Source: Achromobacter xylosoxidans
GTDB lineage: Bacteria; Pseudomonadota; Gammaproteobacteria; Burkholderiales; Burkholderiaceae_B
Assembly (NCBI RefSeq): GCF_014490035.1
Contig: NZ_CP061008.1
Coordinates: forward strand, 5,208,001-5,272,000
Reading direction: 5' to 3'
DNA length: 64,000 nucleotides
This document shows, one piece after another, positions 1 through 11,600 of the stretch. Under the pieces are notes generated by a model. That model did no database searches. It worked only from the letters and a program-made list of their open reading frames with translations, and was not told the DNA's origin. Numbering within the stretch: position 1 is the first letter of the stretch; every line of letters starts with the position of its first letter. The translations under genes were made by a program, and so were the position numbers.

Positions 1-310
1 GTTCAACGACCTGGCCAAGAAGAACTCCAAGGACCCCGGCAGCGCCGACAAGGGCGGCGACCTGGGTTGGGCTCCCCCGACCAACTACGTCCAGCCGTTC
101 GCGCAAGCCGTGACGCAGCTGAAGAAGGGCGAAATGGTCGACAAGCCGGTGCAGACCCAGTACGGCTGGCACATCATCGTGGTCGACGACACCCGTCCGG
201 TGGAATTCCCGCCGCTCGACCAGGTGCGTCCGCAGTTGGAAGAAATGCTGCGCCAGCAAACCCTGGCCGACTACCAGAAGGAACTGCGCGAAAAGGCCAA
301 GATCCAGTAA
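1..310 (+). CDS. Parvulin-type peptidyl-prolyl isomerase, C-terminal fragment
   Basis: The gene enters from the left edge; the reading frame starts at base 2 and ends with TAA at 308-310. The visible 102 residues are the C-terminal half of a rotamase (PpiC/parvulin) domain: the run DPGSADKGGDLGW, then QYGWHIIVVDD, is the conserved core. A basic, Gln-rich helix (EEMLRQQTLADYQKEL) follows. Such proteins are exported chaperones that isomerise prolyl bonds in periplasmic or outer membrane clients. The signal peptide, if any, lies outside the window. A hairpin terminator follows 20 bases later, so this is the last gene of its transcript. The family call is firm; the exact paralogue cannot be decided. 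Confidence 0.85.
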   Translation, partial: FNDLAKKNSKDPGSADKGGDLGWAPPTNYVQPFAQAVTQLKKGEMVDKPVQTQYGWHIIVVDDTRPVEFPPLDQVRPQLEEMLRQQTLADYQKELREKAKIQ

Positions 311-327
311 GCCTTGCCGCACAGATG

Positions 328-357
328 AAAAATGCCCGCGCAAGCGGGCATTTTTTT
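328..357 (+). terminator. Intrinsic terminator after the prolyl isomerase gene
   Basis: An 8-bp perfect stem (ATGCCCGC at 332-339 with GCGGGCAT at 344-351) closes a GCAA loop and runs straight into a T tract. It lies 20 bp past the stop codon, and the A run on the left lets it also act leftward for the hydrolase gene ending at 393. Confidence 0.85.
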
Positions 358-392
358 CGCCTGGCTGTTTCGGCGCCGGGTTGGCTCCCCCG

Positions 393-1382
393 TTAAGCCA
401 GCGCCTGCCGCAAATGGGCGTCCCAGAGAGGGCCTTCCAGCAGCGGCGACAGATGGCCGTAGCGCCCGGCCACGCTGGTCTGGACAATATGGGCGGGATA
501 CGCGATCCGCGCGCCCCCGCCTGGATCATCGGGCGCAAAGAGCTCGTCCGATACGCAGCGCAGCCAACGCACGGGCGTGGCGGCTTCCAGCAGCGCGCCG
601 CGCGCATCGTAGCGGCAGGCGGATGTCCTGAGCAGCGCCATGGACCACGGTGAAAAGCGCGCCGCCCAGGCCTGGGCGTCGGCCCGCAAACGCTGCTCCG
701 CGTCGGGTTCGCCCGCGTCGGCCAGCCATAGCGCGTAGCCATAGCGGCGCAAGGTTGCGCAGCGCGATTCGACCCATTCGTTCCAGGCATCCGCATCGCC
801 CGCATCGAGGGCGGCGGCGATGCGGCGCAGGCGCTGCGCGTCCTCCAGGCTGCCGCCGCCGCGCGGCGCCGAAGCCAGCGCCACCACCCGCCCGACGGGC
901 AGCGGCGCGGCCACGGCCCACTGGAAGGCTTGGTAGCCGCCGTAGGAATACCCCACCACCGCATCCAGGCGCTCGACGCCTATCGCGCGCAGCCATTCCC
1001 CCTGCAGGCGCACGCCATCGGCAATCGAAACGTCAGGAAATGCGCTGGCTTGGGCTCCGATCGGCGCGCTGCTGCCGAAACTCGAACCCAACGCGTTCGG
1101 CGCCAGCACGCAGGTATCGCGCGTATCCAGCGCCGCCCCCGGCCCCAGCCAGGGACTGGCCCAGCCCGCATCGGGATGGACTGCCCCCTCGGCCGGCCGC
1201 AAGGCCTGGTGGCTGCCGGATATGCCATGCAGCAGCAACACCACGGCGCGCGCCCGGTGCGGCGGCGGACCGTAGCGGGCCCAGGCCAGCCGGACCGGCG
1301 CCAGCATCCCGCCGCCGTCCAATGGCAAGGCCTGCAACTGCGTCACCTCGGCGGCGCGATCCGTGGACTGATGGACGGACAT
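393..1382 (-). CDS. Alpha/beta hydrolase, homoserine O-acetyltransferase (MetX)-like
   Basis: A 329-residue alpha/beta-hydrolase fold protein. The nucleophile elbow GYSYGG puts the catalytic Ser at about 146, an Asp is available in SDELFAPDD (about 279), and a His near the end in GHLSP (about 310). The overall pattern, with LLHGISG near residue 50 and an APNALGS segment, resembles the MetX homoserine/serine acetyltransferase family. True MetX proteins are usually longer, so esterase or acyltransferase activity on another substrate is as likely. It is the last gene of a leftward run with the dioxygenase, the M24 protein and the TctC protein, 9 bp after the dioxygenase stop. This suggests a hydrolytic or acyl-transfer step in one catabolic route. 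No signal peptide is seen. Confidence 0.75.
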   Translation of the reverse strand: MSVHQSTDRAAEVTQLQALPLDGGGMLAPVRLAWARYGPPPHRARAVVLLLHGISGSHQALRPAEGAVHPDAGWASPWLGPGAALDTRDTCVLAPNALGSSFGSSAPIGAQASAFPDVSIADGVRLQGEWLRAIGVERLDAVVGYSYGGYQAFQWAVAAPLPVGRVVALASAPRGGGSLEDAQRLRRIAAALDAGDADAWNEWVESRCATLRRYGYALWLADAGEPDAEQRLRADAQAWAARFSPWSMALLRTSACRYDARGALLEAATPVRWLRCVSDELFAPDDPGGGARIAYPAHIVQTSVAGRYGHLSPLLEGPLWDAHLRQALA

Positions 1383-1391
1383 CGGCGGCCC

Positions 1392-2237
1392 CTAGACCGG
1401 ACGCTCGCCCATGACCGTGGTGCGATAGATCGTGCGCCGCATGCTGGCTGGCAATTCGCGGGTGGTGGCCTTGTGCATCACGCAGCGGTTGTCCCACATG
1501 ACCACATCGCCCGGCTCCCATTGCAGCGCGTACTGGTACTGCTCCTGCGTGCAATGCGCGAACAGGCGATCCAGCAATTCCTGGCTGTCCGCCTCGCCCC
1601 AGCCGGACACCTCGGCGGTCATGCCGGGATGCACGTACAGCGCCTTGCGGCCCGTCTCGGGATGGGTGCGCACGATGGGATGTTCGACGTCAGGCGTGCC
1701 GGCCAGTTGGCTGGCATCCATCTTCACCTGGGTGCCCTCGTCGGCCCTGGTGTTCTTGCGCCGGTAGCGGTGCACCGCCCGAAGGCCAGCCAACTGGCTT
1801 TGCACGGCGCCGTCCAGTTCCTCGTAGGCCCGGTACATGTTGACGAACAAGGTGTTGCCGCCCTCCGGCGGAATCAGCTGCGCATTCAGGATGGTGGCCT
1901 TGGCGGGACATTCACGGAAGGCGAAATCCGAATGCCAGTACGAACCGCCGTCGGCAATGCCCGCCGGCACGCCGTTCTTGACCTCGTTGGACAGCACGAA
2001 TATCTCGGGATACTCGGGATGGTTGTACTGGGCCAGCACGTGGATATCCAGCTCGCCCAGGCGGCGGCTGAAGCGCAGTTGGCCCTCGGGCGACAGCCGC
2101 TGGTTCTTGAAGACCAGCAGTTGGTGGCGCAGGAATAGCGCATTCACGTCCGCGAAGGCGGCGTCGTCCAGGGTTTCCAGATCCACACCTTGGACGGCCG
2201 CGCCAATCAGCGGGCTCAGGGGTATCGCTTTCATCAT
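1392..2237 (-). CDS. TauD/TfdA-family 2-oxoglutarate-dependent dioxygenase
   Basis: A 281-residue Fe(II)/2-oxoglutarate dioxygenase of the taurine / 2,4-D dioxygenase family. The iron facial triad is visible: WHSD (His102, Asp104) and the distal His in RCVMHKAT (His255), with the 2-oxoglutarate-binding Arg in the RRTIYRT segment (about 267-271). The open frame extends further upstream inside the neighbouring peptidase gene. The start at 2237 is chosen because GGAG sits five bases before a double ATG and because the family alignment begins there (IPLSPLIGAAVQGVDL). Enzymes of this family hydroxylate sulfonates, aryloxyalkanoates or similar carboxylates, usually releasing an aldehyde. The substrate here is unknown. 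It lies 17 bp after the M24 gene, probably in the same operon. Confidence 0.85.
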   Translation of the reverse strand: MMKAIPLSPLIGAAVQGVDLETLDDAAFADVNALFLRHQLLVFKNQRLSPEGQLRFSRRLGELDIHVLAQYNHPEYPEIFVLSNEVKNGVPAGIADGGSYWHSDFAFRECPAKATILNAQLIPPEGGNTLFVNMYRAYEELDGAVQSQLAGLRAVHRYRRKNTRADEGTQVKMDASQLAGTPDVEHPIVRTHPETGRKALYVHPGMTAEVSGWGEADSQELLDRLFAHCTQEQYQYALQWEPGDVVMWDNRCVMHKATTRELPASMRRTIYRTTVMGERPV

Positions 2238-2254
2238 CAGGCTCCGGCAGAGGT

Positions 2255-3403
2255 TCAAGGAAGACGGTGCACGCGGGCCTCGGTGCGCACCAGCGGCTCG
2301 GCACCGTGCTCCCCGATCAGCACCGGATACTCCAGCCGCATGCCGCCCACGCCCGGGCGGTACAGGTGCGTGCCCAGCGCCACCACCATGCCGGGCGTCA
2401 CGACGTCGCGGCTGCGCAGGTTGATGAAGGGCCGGGTGCGCGCGCAGGTGCCCAGTCCATGGCCGAACAGGGGCAGGCCGAACTCGCTCAGGCCGTGCTT
2501 TTCGAACACAGCGATGCCGCGGCTGGCGCACTCCGCTATCGGCCGGCCCGGCGTCAACGACGCCAGCATGGTCTGCACGGTCTCTTCCCAGCAATCGATC
2601 AGCTTGCTCTGGGCCGGGTCGGGCTTGCCCAGGAACACGGGCAAAGCCGTATCCGCCATGTAGAGGTCCAGCAAGGGGTGCAGGTCCAGGATCACGAATT
2701 CGTTCGGCTGGATAGCGCGGTCGGTGGCCTGCTGGGTGACGCCGCGCAGGAATCCCGTGCGTTCGCCCGCCCCGACTTCGGTGCCGCCCGTCACGGCCCA
2801 GGACCAGGTGCTGCCCCGCTGCCGGATCGCACGCTCGATTTCGCCGGCGATCTCGTTCTCGGTCGCTCCGACCCGCACTGCGTTCATGCCCTGCTCGAAA
2901 CCATAATCCGAGACCTCTGCCGCGTGGCGCAGGCGCTCGATCTCGGCAGCATCCTTGATCAGCATGACGTCGTCGATCACGTCCACCCCGTTCGCGAAGC
3001 GGATGTCGGGCAGATGGCTGGTGAGATCGAAGTACTCGGCCGCGGTCAGCATGCCCGGCGCCACCTGCGCCGCCCCGGGGTGCGACAGGTCCAGCGCCAC
3101 CTTGCCCCGCGTCAGCCCGTGATGCTCCAGGCGCTGGCGTATCAGTTGCGGAAAATCGGAAAACTCGAACTCGTACATCTCCATCTCATGGCCTTCCACC
3201 CGCACCCGCGAGGCGTCCATGGCCCAGTAGATGAATTCGCAATGCCCGTCCGCCGTGACCAGCACGGCGCCGCGCCACGGCATGAATGCGCCGCTCAGGT
3301 AGTGCAGCGCGCCCTGGCGGGTACCCAGGTAGGCGTCAAAGCCGAGTTCGCGCGCGTGTTGGGCGACGCGCTTGCGGCGGGCCTGAAAATCGATGGACTG
3401 CAT
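2255..3403 (-). CDS. M24 peptidase-family protein (creatinase/Xaa-Pro dipeptidase-like)
   Basis: A 382-residue protein with the two-domain creatinase/prolidase architecture: an N-terminal creatinase-like domain (1-150) and a pita-bread catalytic domain (155-382). Most ligands of the dinuclear metal site can be placed: Asp240 (ILDLH), Asp251 (MADTA), His315 (LFGHGLG) and Glu358 (RLEYP). The Glu expected in the usual TIEPG motif is Gly344 (VALGTHLY). Creatinase itself is a metal-free member of this fold, so the protein may be a creatinase-like C-N hydrolase rather than a true aminopeptidase. The start at 3403 has GGAG just upstream. It lies 21 bp after the TctC-type binding protein gene in the same orientation. 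Confidence 0.82.
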   Translation of the reverse strand: MQSIDFQARRKRVAQHARELGFDAYLGTRQGALHYLSGAFMPWRGAVLVTADGHCEFIYWAMDASRVRVEGHEMEMYEFEFSDFPQLIRQRLEHHGLTRGKVALDLSHPGAAQVAPGMLTAAEYFDLTSHLPDIRFANGVDVIDDVMLIKDAAEIERLRHAAEVSDYGFEQGMNAVRVGATENEIAGEIERAIRQRGSTWSWAVTGGTEVGAGERTGFLRGVTQQATDRAIQPNEFVILDLHPLLDLYMADTALPVFLGKPDPAQSKLIDCWEETVQTMLASLTPGRPIAECASRGIAVFEKHGLSEFGLPLFGHGLGTCARTRPFINLRSRDVVTPGMVVALGTHLYRPGVGGMRLEYPVLIGEHGAEPLVRTEARVHRLP

Positions 3404-3424
3404 GTGTCTCTCCTCCTTGGGAAT

Positions 3425-4405
3425 TCAGGAAACGGATGCGCCGGAGGCCTTGACGACCGGCGCCCATTTCTCGGTTTCATCCGCTGTGAAGCGGGCAAAG
3501 TCGTCGGGCTTGCTGGCCACCGGATCTGCGGCCTGGGAAACAAGTTGCTCGCGCACCCGGGGATCGGCCAGCGCCCGGGCGATTTCCTGCTGCAGGCGTT
3601 CGACAATGGGACGCGGCGTGCCGGCGGGCGCGAATACGCCGATCCAGGACGTCATGGCATAGCCCGGCAGGGTTTCGGCCACGGTCGGAATATCCGGCGC
3701 GGCCGGAGAGCGTTCCGGGCCGGTCACGGCGATCGCGCGCAGCTTGCCGGACTTGATCAGGGGCTGGGCGATGACCAGGCTGTCGAAGGCCAGGTCGGCC
3801 TGTCCGCCGATCACGTCCGTGAGCGCGGGCAGGCTGCCCTTGTAAGGGATGTGCTGCATCTGCACGCCGGCCATCTCGTTGAACAGCTCGCCCGACATGT
3901 GCATGGACGTGCCGCTGCCGCCCGAGGCGCGGTTGAGCTTGCCGGGATTGGCCTTGGCATAGGCGATGAGGTCCGCCACCGAGTGGATCGGCAGCTTGGG
4001 GTTGACCACCACCACCAGCGGATACGACACGACCTGCGTTACCGCCGTGAAGTCCTTCAGCGGCTGGAACGGCATGGACTTGTAGAGGGTCTGGTTGATG
4101 GCGTTGGTGCCTATCGTGCCCATCAGGATCGTGTAGCCGTCCGGGGCCGACTTGGCCACGGCGTCCGCCCCGATGTTGCCGCCCGCCCCGGGCTTGGCCT
4201 CGACGATGACCGATACGCCCATGCTCTGCGTCATGCGTTCGGCCAGCAGCCGGGTGACGATTTCAGTGGGCCCGCCGGCCGCGGCGGGTACGACGAAGCG
4301 GATAGGTTTGCTGGGATAGGCCTCGGCCGCGCTGGCGGCGGAACTGGCCGCCACACCCGCCGCCAGGGCGCATGCGCCCAAGGCGCGCAATAGTCTCCTG
4401 CACAT
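3425..4405 (-). CDS. Bug/TctC-family periplasmic solute-binding protein
   Basis: A 326-residue tripartite tricarboxylate transporter receptor of the Bug family, which is greatly expanded in Bordetella and Achromobacter. A signal peptide (basic start MCRRLL, hydrophobic core, cleavage near Ala27) is followed by the family opening YPSKPIRFVVPAAAGG and the internal motif VEAKPGAGGNIGADAVAKS. These proteins bind carboxylates or related small molecules in the periplasm. No TctA/TctB membrane partners lie nearby, which is common for this family. As first gene of the leftward cluster it probably captures the substrate processed by the downstream enzymes. A palindromic operator candidate lies 56 bp upstream. 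Confidence 0.9.
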   Translation of the reverse strand: MCRRLLRALGACALAAGVAASSAASAAEAYPSKPIRFVVPAAAGGPTEIVTRLLAERMTQSMGVSVIVEAKPGAGGNIGADAVAKSAPDGYTILMGTIGTNAINQTLYKSMPFQPLKDFTAVTQVVSYPLVVVVNPKLPIHSVADLIAYAKANPGKLNRASGGSGTSMHMSGELFNEMAGVQMQHIPYKGSLPALTDVIGGQADLAFDSLVIAQPLIKSGKLRAIAVTGPERSPAAPDIPTVAETLPGYAMTSWIGVFAPAGTPRPIVERLQQEIARALADPRVREQLVSQAADPVASKPDDFARFTADETEKWAPVVKASGASVS

Positions 4406-4460
4406 GGCATGTCTCCGTTATTGCGGGACGTACCGGGCGGGTGCCCTGGCCGACCCATCT

Positions 4461-4486
4461 AATTAACGAACAATTGTTCGCTAATT
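4461..4486. promoter_or_regulatory. 26-bp palindromic operator candidate for the IclR regulator
   Basis: The core CGAACAATTGTTCG (4467-4480) is a perfect 14-bp palindrome. The flanks extend it to 26 bp with a single mismatched pair. It lies between the divergent TctC-type and IclR genes. This is the expected position for the binding site of the adjacent regulator, controlling its own gene and the catabolic operon. Assignment to IclR rests on position only. Confidence 0.6.
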
Positions 4487-4554
4487 GGCATTTTATGAAG
4501 ATTGGCGCGGATGTCAAACTACAATCGAGCCTCCAAAGACAAGACTGCCGACAC

Positions 4555-5349
4555 ATGGACACGACATTGCCGGAACCGAAAGAAAGGAAAGAGGAGTTTC
4601 TCGACAGCCTGGCCAACGGCCTGCAACTGCTGCAGATCTACGCCACCGGCGTGGCCAGCGTGACCGTGCAGGAAGCCGCGGAACAACTGGACGTGACCCG
4701 CGCGGCGTCGCGGCGCATTTTGCTGACGCTGGAAAAACTGGGCTATGTGCGGCAGGACGGCAGGAATTTCTCACCAACGCCCAAGGTCATGGACCTGGGC
4801 TATGCGTATTTCGCTTCGCTGAGCCTGCCCAAGCTGACCCGCGCGACCATGCGCGAAGTCGCGCAGACCGTGGGGGAAACCTGCTCGCTGGGCGTGCTGG
4901 ACCGGCAACATGTCGTGTTCCTGGCGCGCGAGGAAGGCCCCAAGCTGCTCAAGCTGGACCTGTCGGTGGGCAGCCGCCTGCCCGCCTACGCCCATTCCCT
5001 GGGCCGCACGCTGCTATCGACCCTGGATGACGAGGCGCTCGACGCCTATCTGGAAAGCGCGGACCTGAAGCGCCTGACGCCCTACACGACAGTGTCGCGC
5101 AGCGCCCTGCGCAAGCTGATCCGGCAGGTGCGCCAGGACGGCTACTGCATTTCGGTCAGCGAATTGGTGGATGGTTTCGCGGGCGTGGCCGTGCCGCTGT
5201 ACAACCATGAAGGCCGCGCGGTGGCAGGCCTGAGCGTCAGCATGGTGCTGGGCTCCCGCCAGCCCGACGAATTGAAGCAACAGCATCTGCCGGCCTTGCA
5301 GCGCGCGGCCGCCGCCATCCGCGACATGATGCCGCGCAGCACCATCTGA
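4555..5349 (+). CDS. IclR-family transcriptional regulator
   Basis: A 264-residue regulator: a winged helix-turn-helix (about 16-75, with VTVQEAAEQLDVTRAASRRIL) followed by the IclR effector domain (about 85-255, with LPAYAHSLGRTLLS and GFAGVAVPLYN). An in-frame ATG at 4495 would add 20 residues of low family likeness that begin 8 bp after the palindrome, so the ATG at 4555 is preferred. The regulator is divergent from the TctC / M24 / dioxygenase / hydrolase genes and presumably senses a metabolite of that pathway. Whether it activates or represses cannot be told. Its stop is 22 bp from the stop of ligA on the other strand. Confidence 0.88.
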   Translation: MDTTLPEPKERKEEFLDSLANGLQLLQIYATGVASVTVQEAAEQLDVTRAASRRILLTLEKLGYVRQDGRNFSPTPKVMDLGYAYFASLSLPKLTRATMREVAQTVGETCSLGVLDRQHVVFLAREEGPKLLKLDLSVGSRLPAYAHSLGRTLLSTLDDEALDAYLESADLKRLTPYTTVSRSALRKLIRQVRQDGYCISVSELVDGFAGVAVPLYNHEGRAVAGLSVSMVLGSRQPDELKQQHLPALQRAAAAIRDMMPRSTI

Positions 5350-5371
5350 TTCGGTGCCTGGCCGGGCGGCC

Positions 5372-7480
<2,109 letters not shown>

Positions 7481-8563
7481 TTACGCAAACACCCTTAGGG
7501 CGCGCTCGCTGCCAGCGGGCAGGCCCGCTTGTTCGAGCTGGCCGAACAGCACCTGGAGACGCTCGTCGATGACCGTTTCCGAACCATCGGCCAGCGGCTT
7601 GCCCTGGTCGTCCACCAGGTCCGCGCGCAGACGGGCAGCCAGGTCGCGGCCCACATCGACCATGCGGCCGAAAGCGCGCTCGTCCGCCGGGCTGCAGGGC
7701 ACGTCCAGCAGCAGGTACAGGCGTTCGATGCCGCCCATGCCGGCATCGAACGCCGCACCGTCGCCGCGCGCCAGCGTGAAGCGGGCTATGCCGTTGTCCG
7801 CCGGCCAGGCCAGGCGGCTGCCGTCGGCGACAAAGCCCAGGTCGCGCGCCACGGACAGGACTTCGGCGGCGGGCTGGGCCGTACCCAGCAGCAGGGTCAG
7901 GCCAACCTGGGTGTCCAGGGCGGCGCAGGTGTCGTCCAATCGGGCGCCCTGCTCCAGCACGGCCTGCTGGTCCGGGCCTTCGATGGTGGCGTCGAAACGC
8001 TCGGCCATGTCCTGGGCGCGGGCCCAGGCCTGCGACCATTCGATGGCGGTCAGCGGACCGCTGCGGTTGGCCAGCAGCACGGCCAGCTGCATGGACGCAT
8101 AGGATTCGCCGGCGTGAACGCGCGCGCGGTGGCGGCGCTGATCGGTTTCGGCGAACACGCGCATGGGCTTGCGGCCCACGTGGCGCAGGCTTTGCATGTA
8201 GGGCAGCAGGTCGGCGCCGCGCACGGTGTCGGCGAAGTTGATCTCGATGACCACCTCGCAGGCGGGATCGGGTTCTTCGGTATCGTCGGCATCGCTGCCG
8301 GCATCGACCGGCGCCGGCTGACCGGACTGGGCACGGGCGCTCTCGCCGCCCATGCCGGGCTCGCGGCGCGACGCCGCTGCGCCCGCGGCCGGCGCAGCGC
8401 CTGCAGATGCCGCCCCCGCCCCCAACAGCGGATCCTGTTCGGTGGAGGGGAAATGGGTCTGCATCTTGCGCCGGACGCGCCGGTCCTGCCACCAGTTGAA
8501 TCCCAGCACCAGCAGTATCAGCAATACGCCCAGGGCTATCAGCCCGATCTGCAAATCACTCAT
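7481..8563 (-). CDS. zipA: Cell division protein ZipA
   Basis: A 360-residue inner membrane protein that tethers FtsZ to the membrane at the division septum. One N-terminal transmembrane helix (LIALGVLLILLVLGFNWW, about 7-24) is followed by a basic patch (RRVRRK) and a disordered Ala/Pro/Gly-rich linker (about 40-110). The C-terminal FtsZ-binding domain occupies about 215-350. The linker holds an acidic stretch (DAGSDADDTEEPD). The position between smc and ligA matches the usual betaproteobacterial order and supports the call, because ZipA sequences diverge strongly. Smc ends 46 bp upstream; ligA begins immediately after its stop. Confidence 0.88.
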   Translation of the reverse strand: MSDLQIGLIALGVLLILLVLGFNWWQDRRVRRKMQTHFPSTEQDPLLGAGAASAGAAPAAGAAASRREPGMGGESARAQSGQPAPVDAGSDADDTEEPDPACEVVIEINFADTVRGADLLPYMQSLRHVGRKPMRVFAETDQRRHRARVHAGESYASMQLAVLLANRSGPLTAIEWSQAWARAQDMAERFDATIEGPDQQAVLEQGARLDDTCAALDTQVGLTLLLGTAQPAAEVLSVARDLGFVADGSRLAWPADNGIARFTLARGDGAAFDAGMGGIERLYLLLDVPCSPADERAFGRMVDVGRDLAARLRADLVDDQGKPLADGSETVIDERLQVLFGQLEQAGLPAGSERALRVFA

Positions 8564-8609
8564 GTATAAATCCCGCGCCGAAACCCCGACGCCCTTCTGA
8601 ATATTGGGT

Positions 8610-11600
8610 TTATGCCGCTTCGGAGGCCATCATCTGGACGGCCGAGTCTATGTCTACCGCAACGATACGCGAAACCCCTTGCTCTTGCATGGTTACACCG
8701 ATCAGTTGCTTGGCCATCTGCATCGCGATCTTGTTGTGCGAGATGAACAGGAACTGGGTCTGCTCGCTCATGTTGGCGACCAGGTTCGCATAGCGCTCCG
8801 TGTTGGCGTCGTCCAGCGGCGCGTCCACCTCGTCCAGCAGGCAGAACGGCGCAGGGTTGAGCTTGAACAGCGCGAACACCAGGGCGGTCGCGGTCAGGGC
8901 CTTTTCGCCGCCGGACAGCAGGTGAATGGTGCTGTTGCGCTTGCCAGGAGGCTGGGCCATGACCTGCACGCCAGCGTCGAGAATTTCCTCGCCCGTCATG
9001 GTCAGCTTGGCCTCGCCGCCGCCGAACAGCTTGGGGAACAGCTCGCCGAAGTGGCCGTTGACGACGTTGAAGGTCTCTTGCAGCAGCTCGCGGGTTTCGC
9101 GGTCGATCTTGCGGATGGCGTCCTCGAGGGTCTCGATGGCGGTCATCAGGTCCTGGTGCTGCGAATCGAGGAAGCCCTTGCGCTCGCGCGAGGTGTTCAA
9201 TTCATCCAGCGCCGCCAGGTTGACCGAGCCCAGGGCTTCGATCTGGCGCGAAATGCGGCTGACTTCGGACTGCAGCCAGCTGGCGCGGCGCCATTCATCG
9301 GGCTGGTTGGCCAGATCCTGGGCCAGCGCCTCGCGGTCGACCTCGCGCGCGTTCAATTGTTCGGTGAACTGCTCTTCGGCCAGGCGGGCGGCCTGTTCCT
9401 GCAGCTGCAGTTCCATGATGCGGGCGCGCCGCGGCTCCAGCGTCTGTTCCTGCTGCAGGCGGTCTTCGTCGGCGCCGCGCAGCAGGGCCGCCAGATTTTC
9501 CAGTTCCTGGCGCGCGCGCGACAGCGCTTCCTCGCGCTCGGCGCGCGCTTCCAGGGCGTCCTGCAGGCCGGCCTGGGACGCCGAGGCGTCCAGCTCGGCC
9601 AGGTCCACCATCAGCTGCTCCAGTTCGACGCTGCCGCGCTGGCTTTGGTCGGCCGCCAATTGCTGGTTGCGCTGTAGATCGGTAATGCGGACCTGGATGC
9701 CGCGTTCGGCAAATTCGGCTTCCTGGGCGGCGCGTTCCAGTTCGCGCAGGCCGGCGCGGGCCGCTTCGGCCTGGGCCGCCAGGGTTTCGCCGTCGATCTC
9801 GGCGTCGGCGAAACGGGATTGGTGTTCGGCCAGCTCCTCGTCCAGCGCCTCGAAGCGGGCCTCGGCCTCTTCGCGGGTAGCGCGCAGGTCTTCTTCCTGG
9901 ACCTTGATCTCTTCCAGGTCCTGGCGCAGGCGCGAGGCGCGTTCGCCGGACTGCTCGGCCTGCTGCTGCAGGCGCGAGTGTTCCAGCTGGATGTCGTGCA
10001 CCCGGCGGGTGACCTCGGCCACGCGCTGGCGCGCCGGGGCGATGGCCTGGGACACTTGTTGCCAGACGGCCTCGGCGCGGGCGACCGCGGCGCGCGCCTG
10101 GTCGGCGATCAGTTGCTGGGCCTTGATCTCGCGTTGCAGGTTCTCGATTTCCTGCTGGCGCGCCAACAGGCCGGCCTGCTCGGAATCGGGCGCATAGAAA
10201 CGCACGCTGTGGGCGTCGACCAGATGGCCGGCCTTGACCACGCAGGCCCCGCCCGCGGGCAGGCTGGCGCGCATGGCCAGCGCCTGGGTCACGTCGGTGG
10301 CCGTGTAGATGCCGCCCAGCCACTCATTCAGCAGCGTACGCAGGTCGGGATCGGTGATGCGCAGCAGGCTGGCGAGCGAGGTCAGGCCGGCCGGCGCGGC
10401 GGGCGTCGGCGCGGCGGCCGGCAGCTGGTAGAAGGCCAGCCTGGCCGGCGGCGCATCCTCGGCGAAGGCGCGGGCCCAATCCAGGTTGCGCACTTCCATC
10501 GAGGCCATGCGCTCGCGCAGTGCGGCTTCCAGGGCGGTTTCCCAGCCCGGTTCGATGTGCAGCTTCTGCCACAAACGCGACAGTCCGGCCAGCTCATGCT
10601 TGGCCAGCCAGGGTTCCAGCGCCCCCTGCTTCTGCACGTCTTCCTGCAGCTTCACCAGGGCCGACAGGCGGGCTTCCAGGCGCGCCAGGTTCTGCACGTC
10701 GGTCTGGGCGGCGGCCTGGGCGCGGCTGCGCTCGGCATCCGCTTCCGGCACGCGGCCTTCCAGGGTAGCCAGCTCTTCCTGGGCTTCCTCGAGCTGGTCC
10801 TCGCCGGCGGCGCGGTCGCCAGCCAGTTGCTCCAGGCGCACCGGATCGGGACTGTGCAGTTCGCGCAGTTCCTGTTGCAAGCGTTCGCGGCGCTGCTCCA
10901 GCGCCTGCATCTGGCGGTCCGCGTCGCGCTGCGACTGGGCCACCAGGGCAAGATTCTGTTCGACGCGGGCCAGCGCGGCGCGCATCTCGTCGCGCCCGGA
11001 GGCGGCTTCGCGCACGCGCTGCTCCACGGCCGGCAGCGCGGCCTGGGCGTCCTCGGCCTTGGCGCGCGCCTCTTCCGTGCGGGCGGCGCCGGCGGCCAGG
11101 TCTTCCTCGGCCTGGGCGATCTGTTCGGTGCAATGCTCGCGCTGGGCGGTCCACTCGCCGATCTGCTGCTGCAGCTGATCGCGGCGCGCTTGCAGGCGGT
11201 TGCGGGAATCCACCACGTGACGGATTTCGGCTTCCAGGCGGCTGACTTGCGCGTTGGCCTCGTACAGCCCGCCCTGGGCGGTATGCACTGCATCGCTGGC
11301 GGCGTAGTGGGCCTGGCGGCGGGACTCCAGCGCGGCTTCGCCCGCCCGCAAGCCGGCGATGGCGGCTTCCAGTTCATTCTGGGCCTGCGCCATCTCCTGG
11401 GCTTTCTTGGCGCGCTCTTCGCGCGCCCCGGTTTCCTTCAGGAACCACAACGCATGCTGCTTCTTTTCGCCGTCGGCCTGGAGTTCGCGGTAGCGCGTGG
11501 CCACTTCGGCCTGCGCTTCCAGCTTCTCCAGCTGATTATTGAGTTCGCGCAGGATGTCTTCGACGCGGGTCAGGTTCTCGCGCGTGTCGGACAGGCGGTT

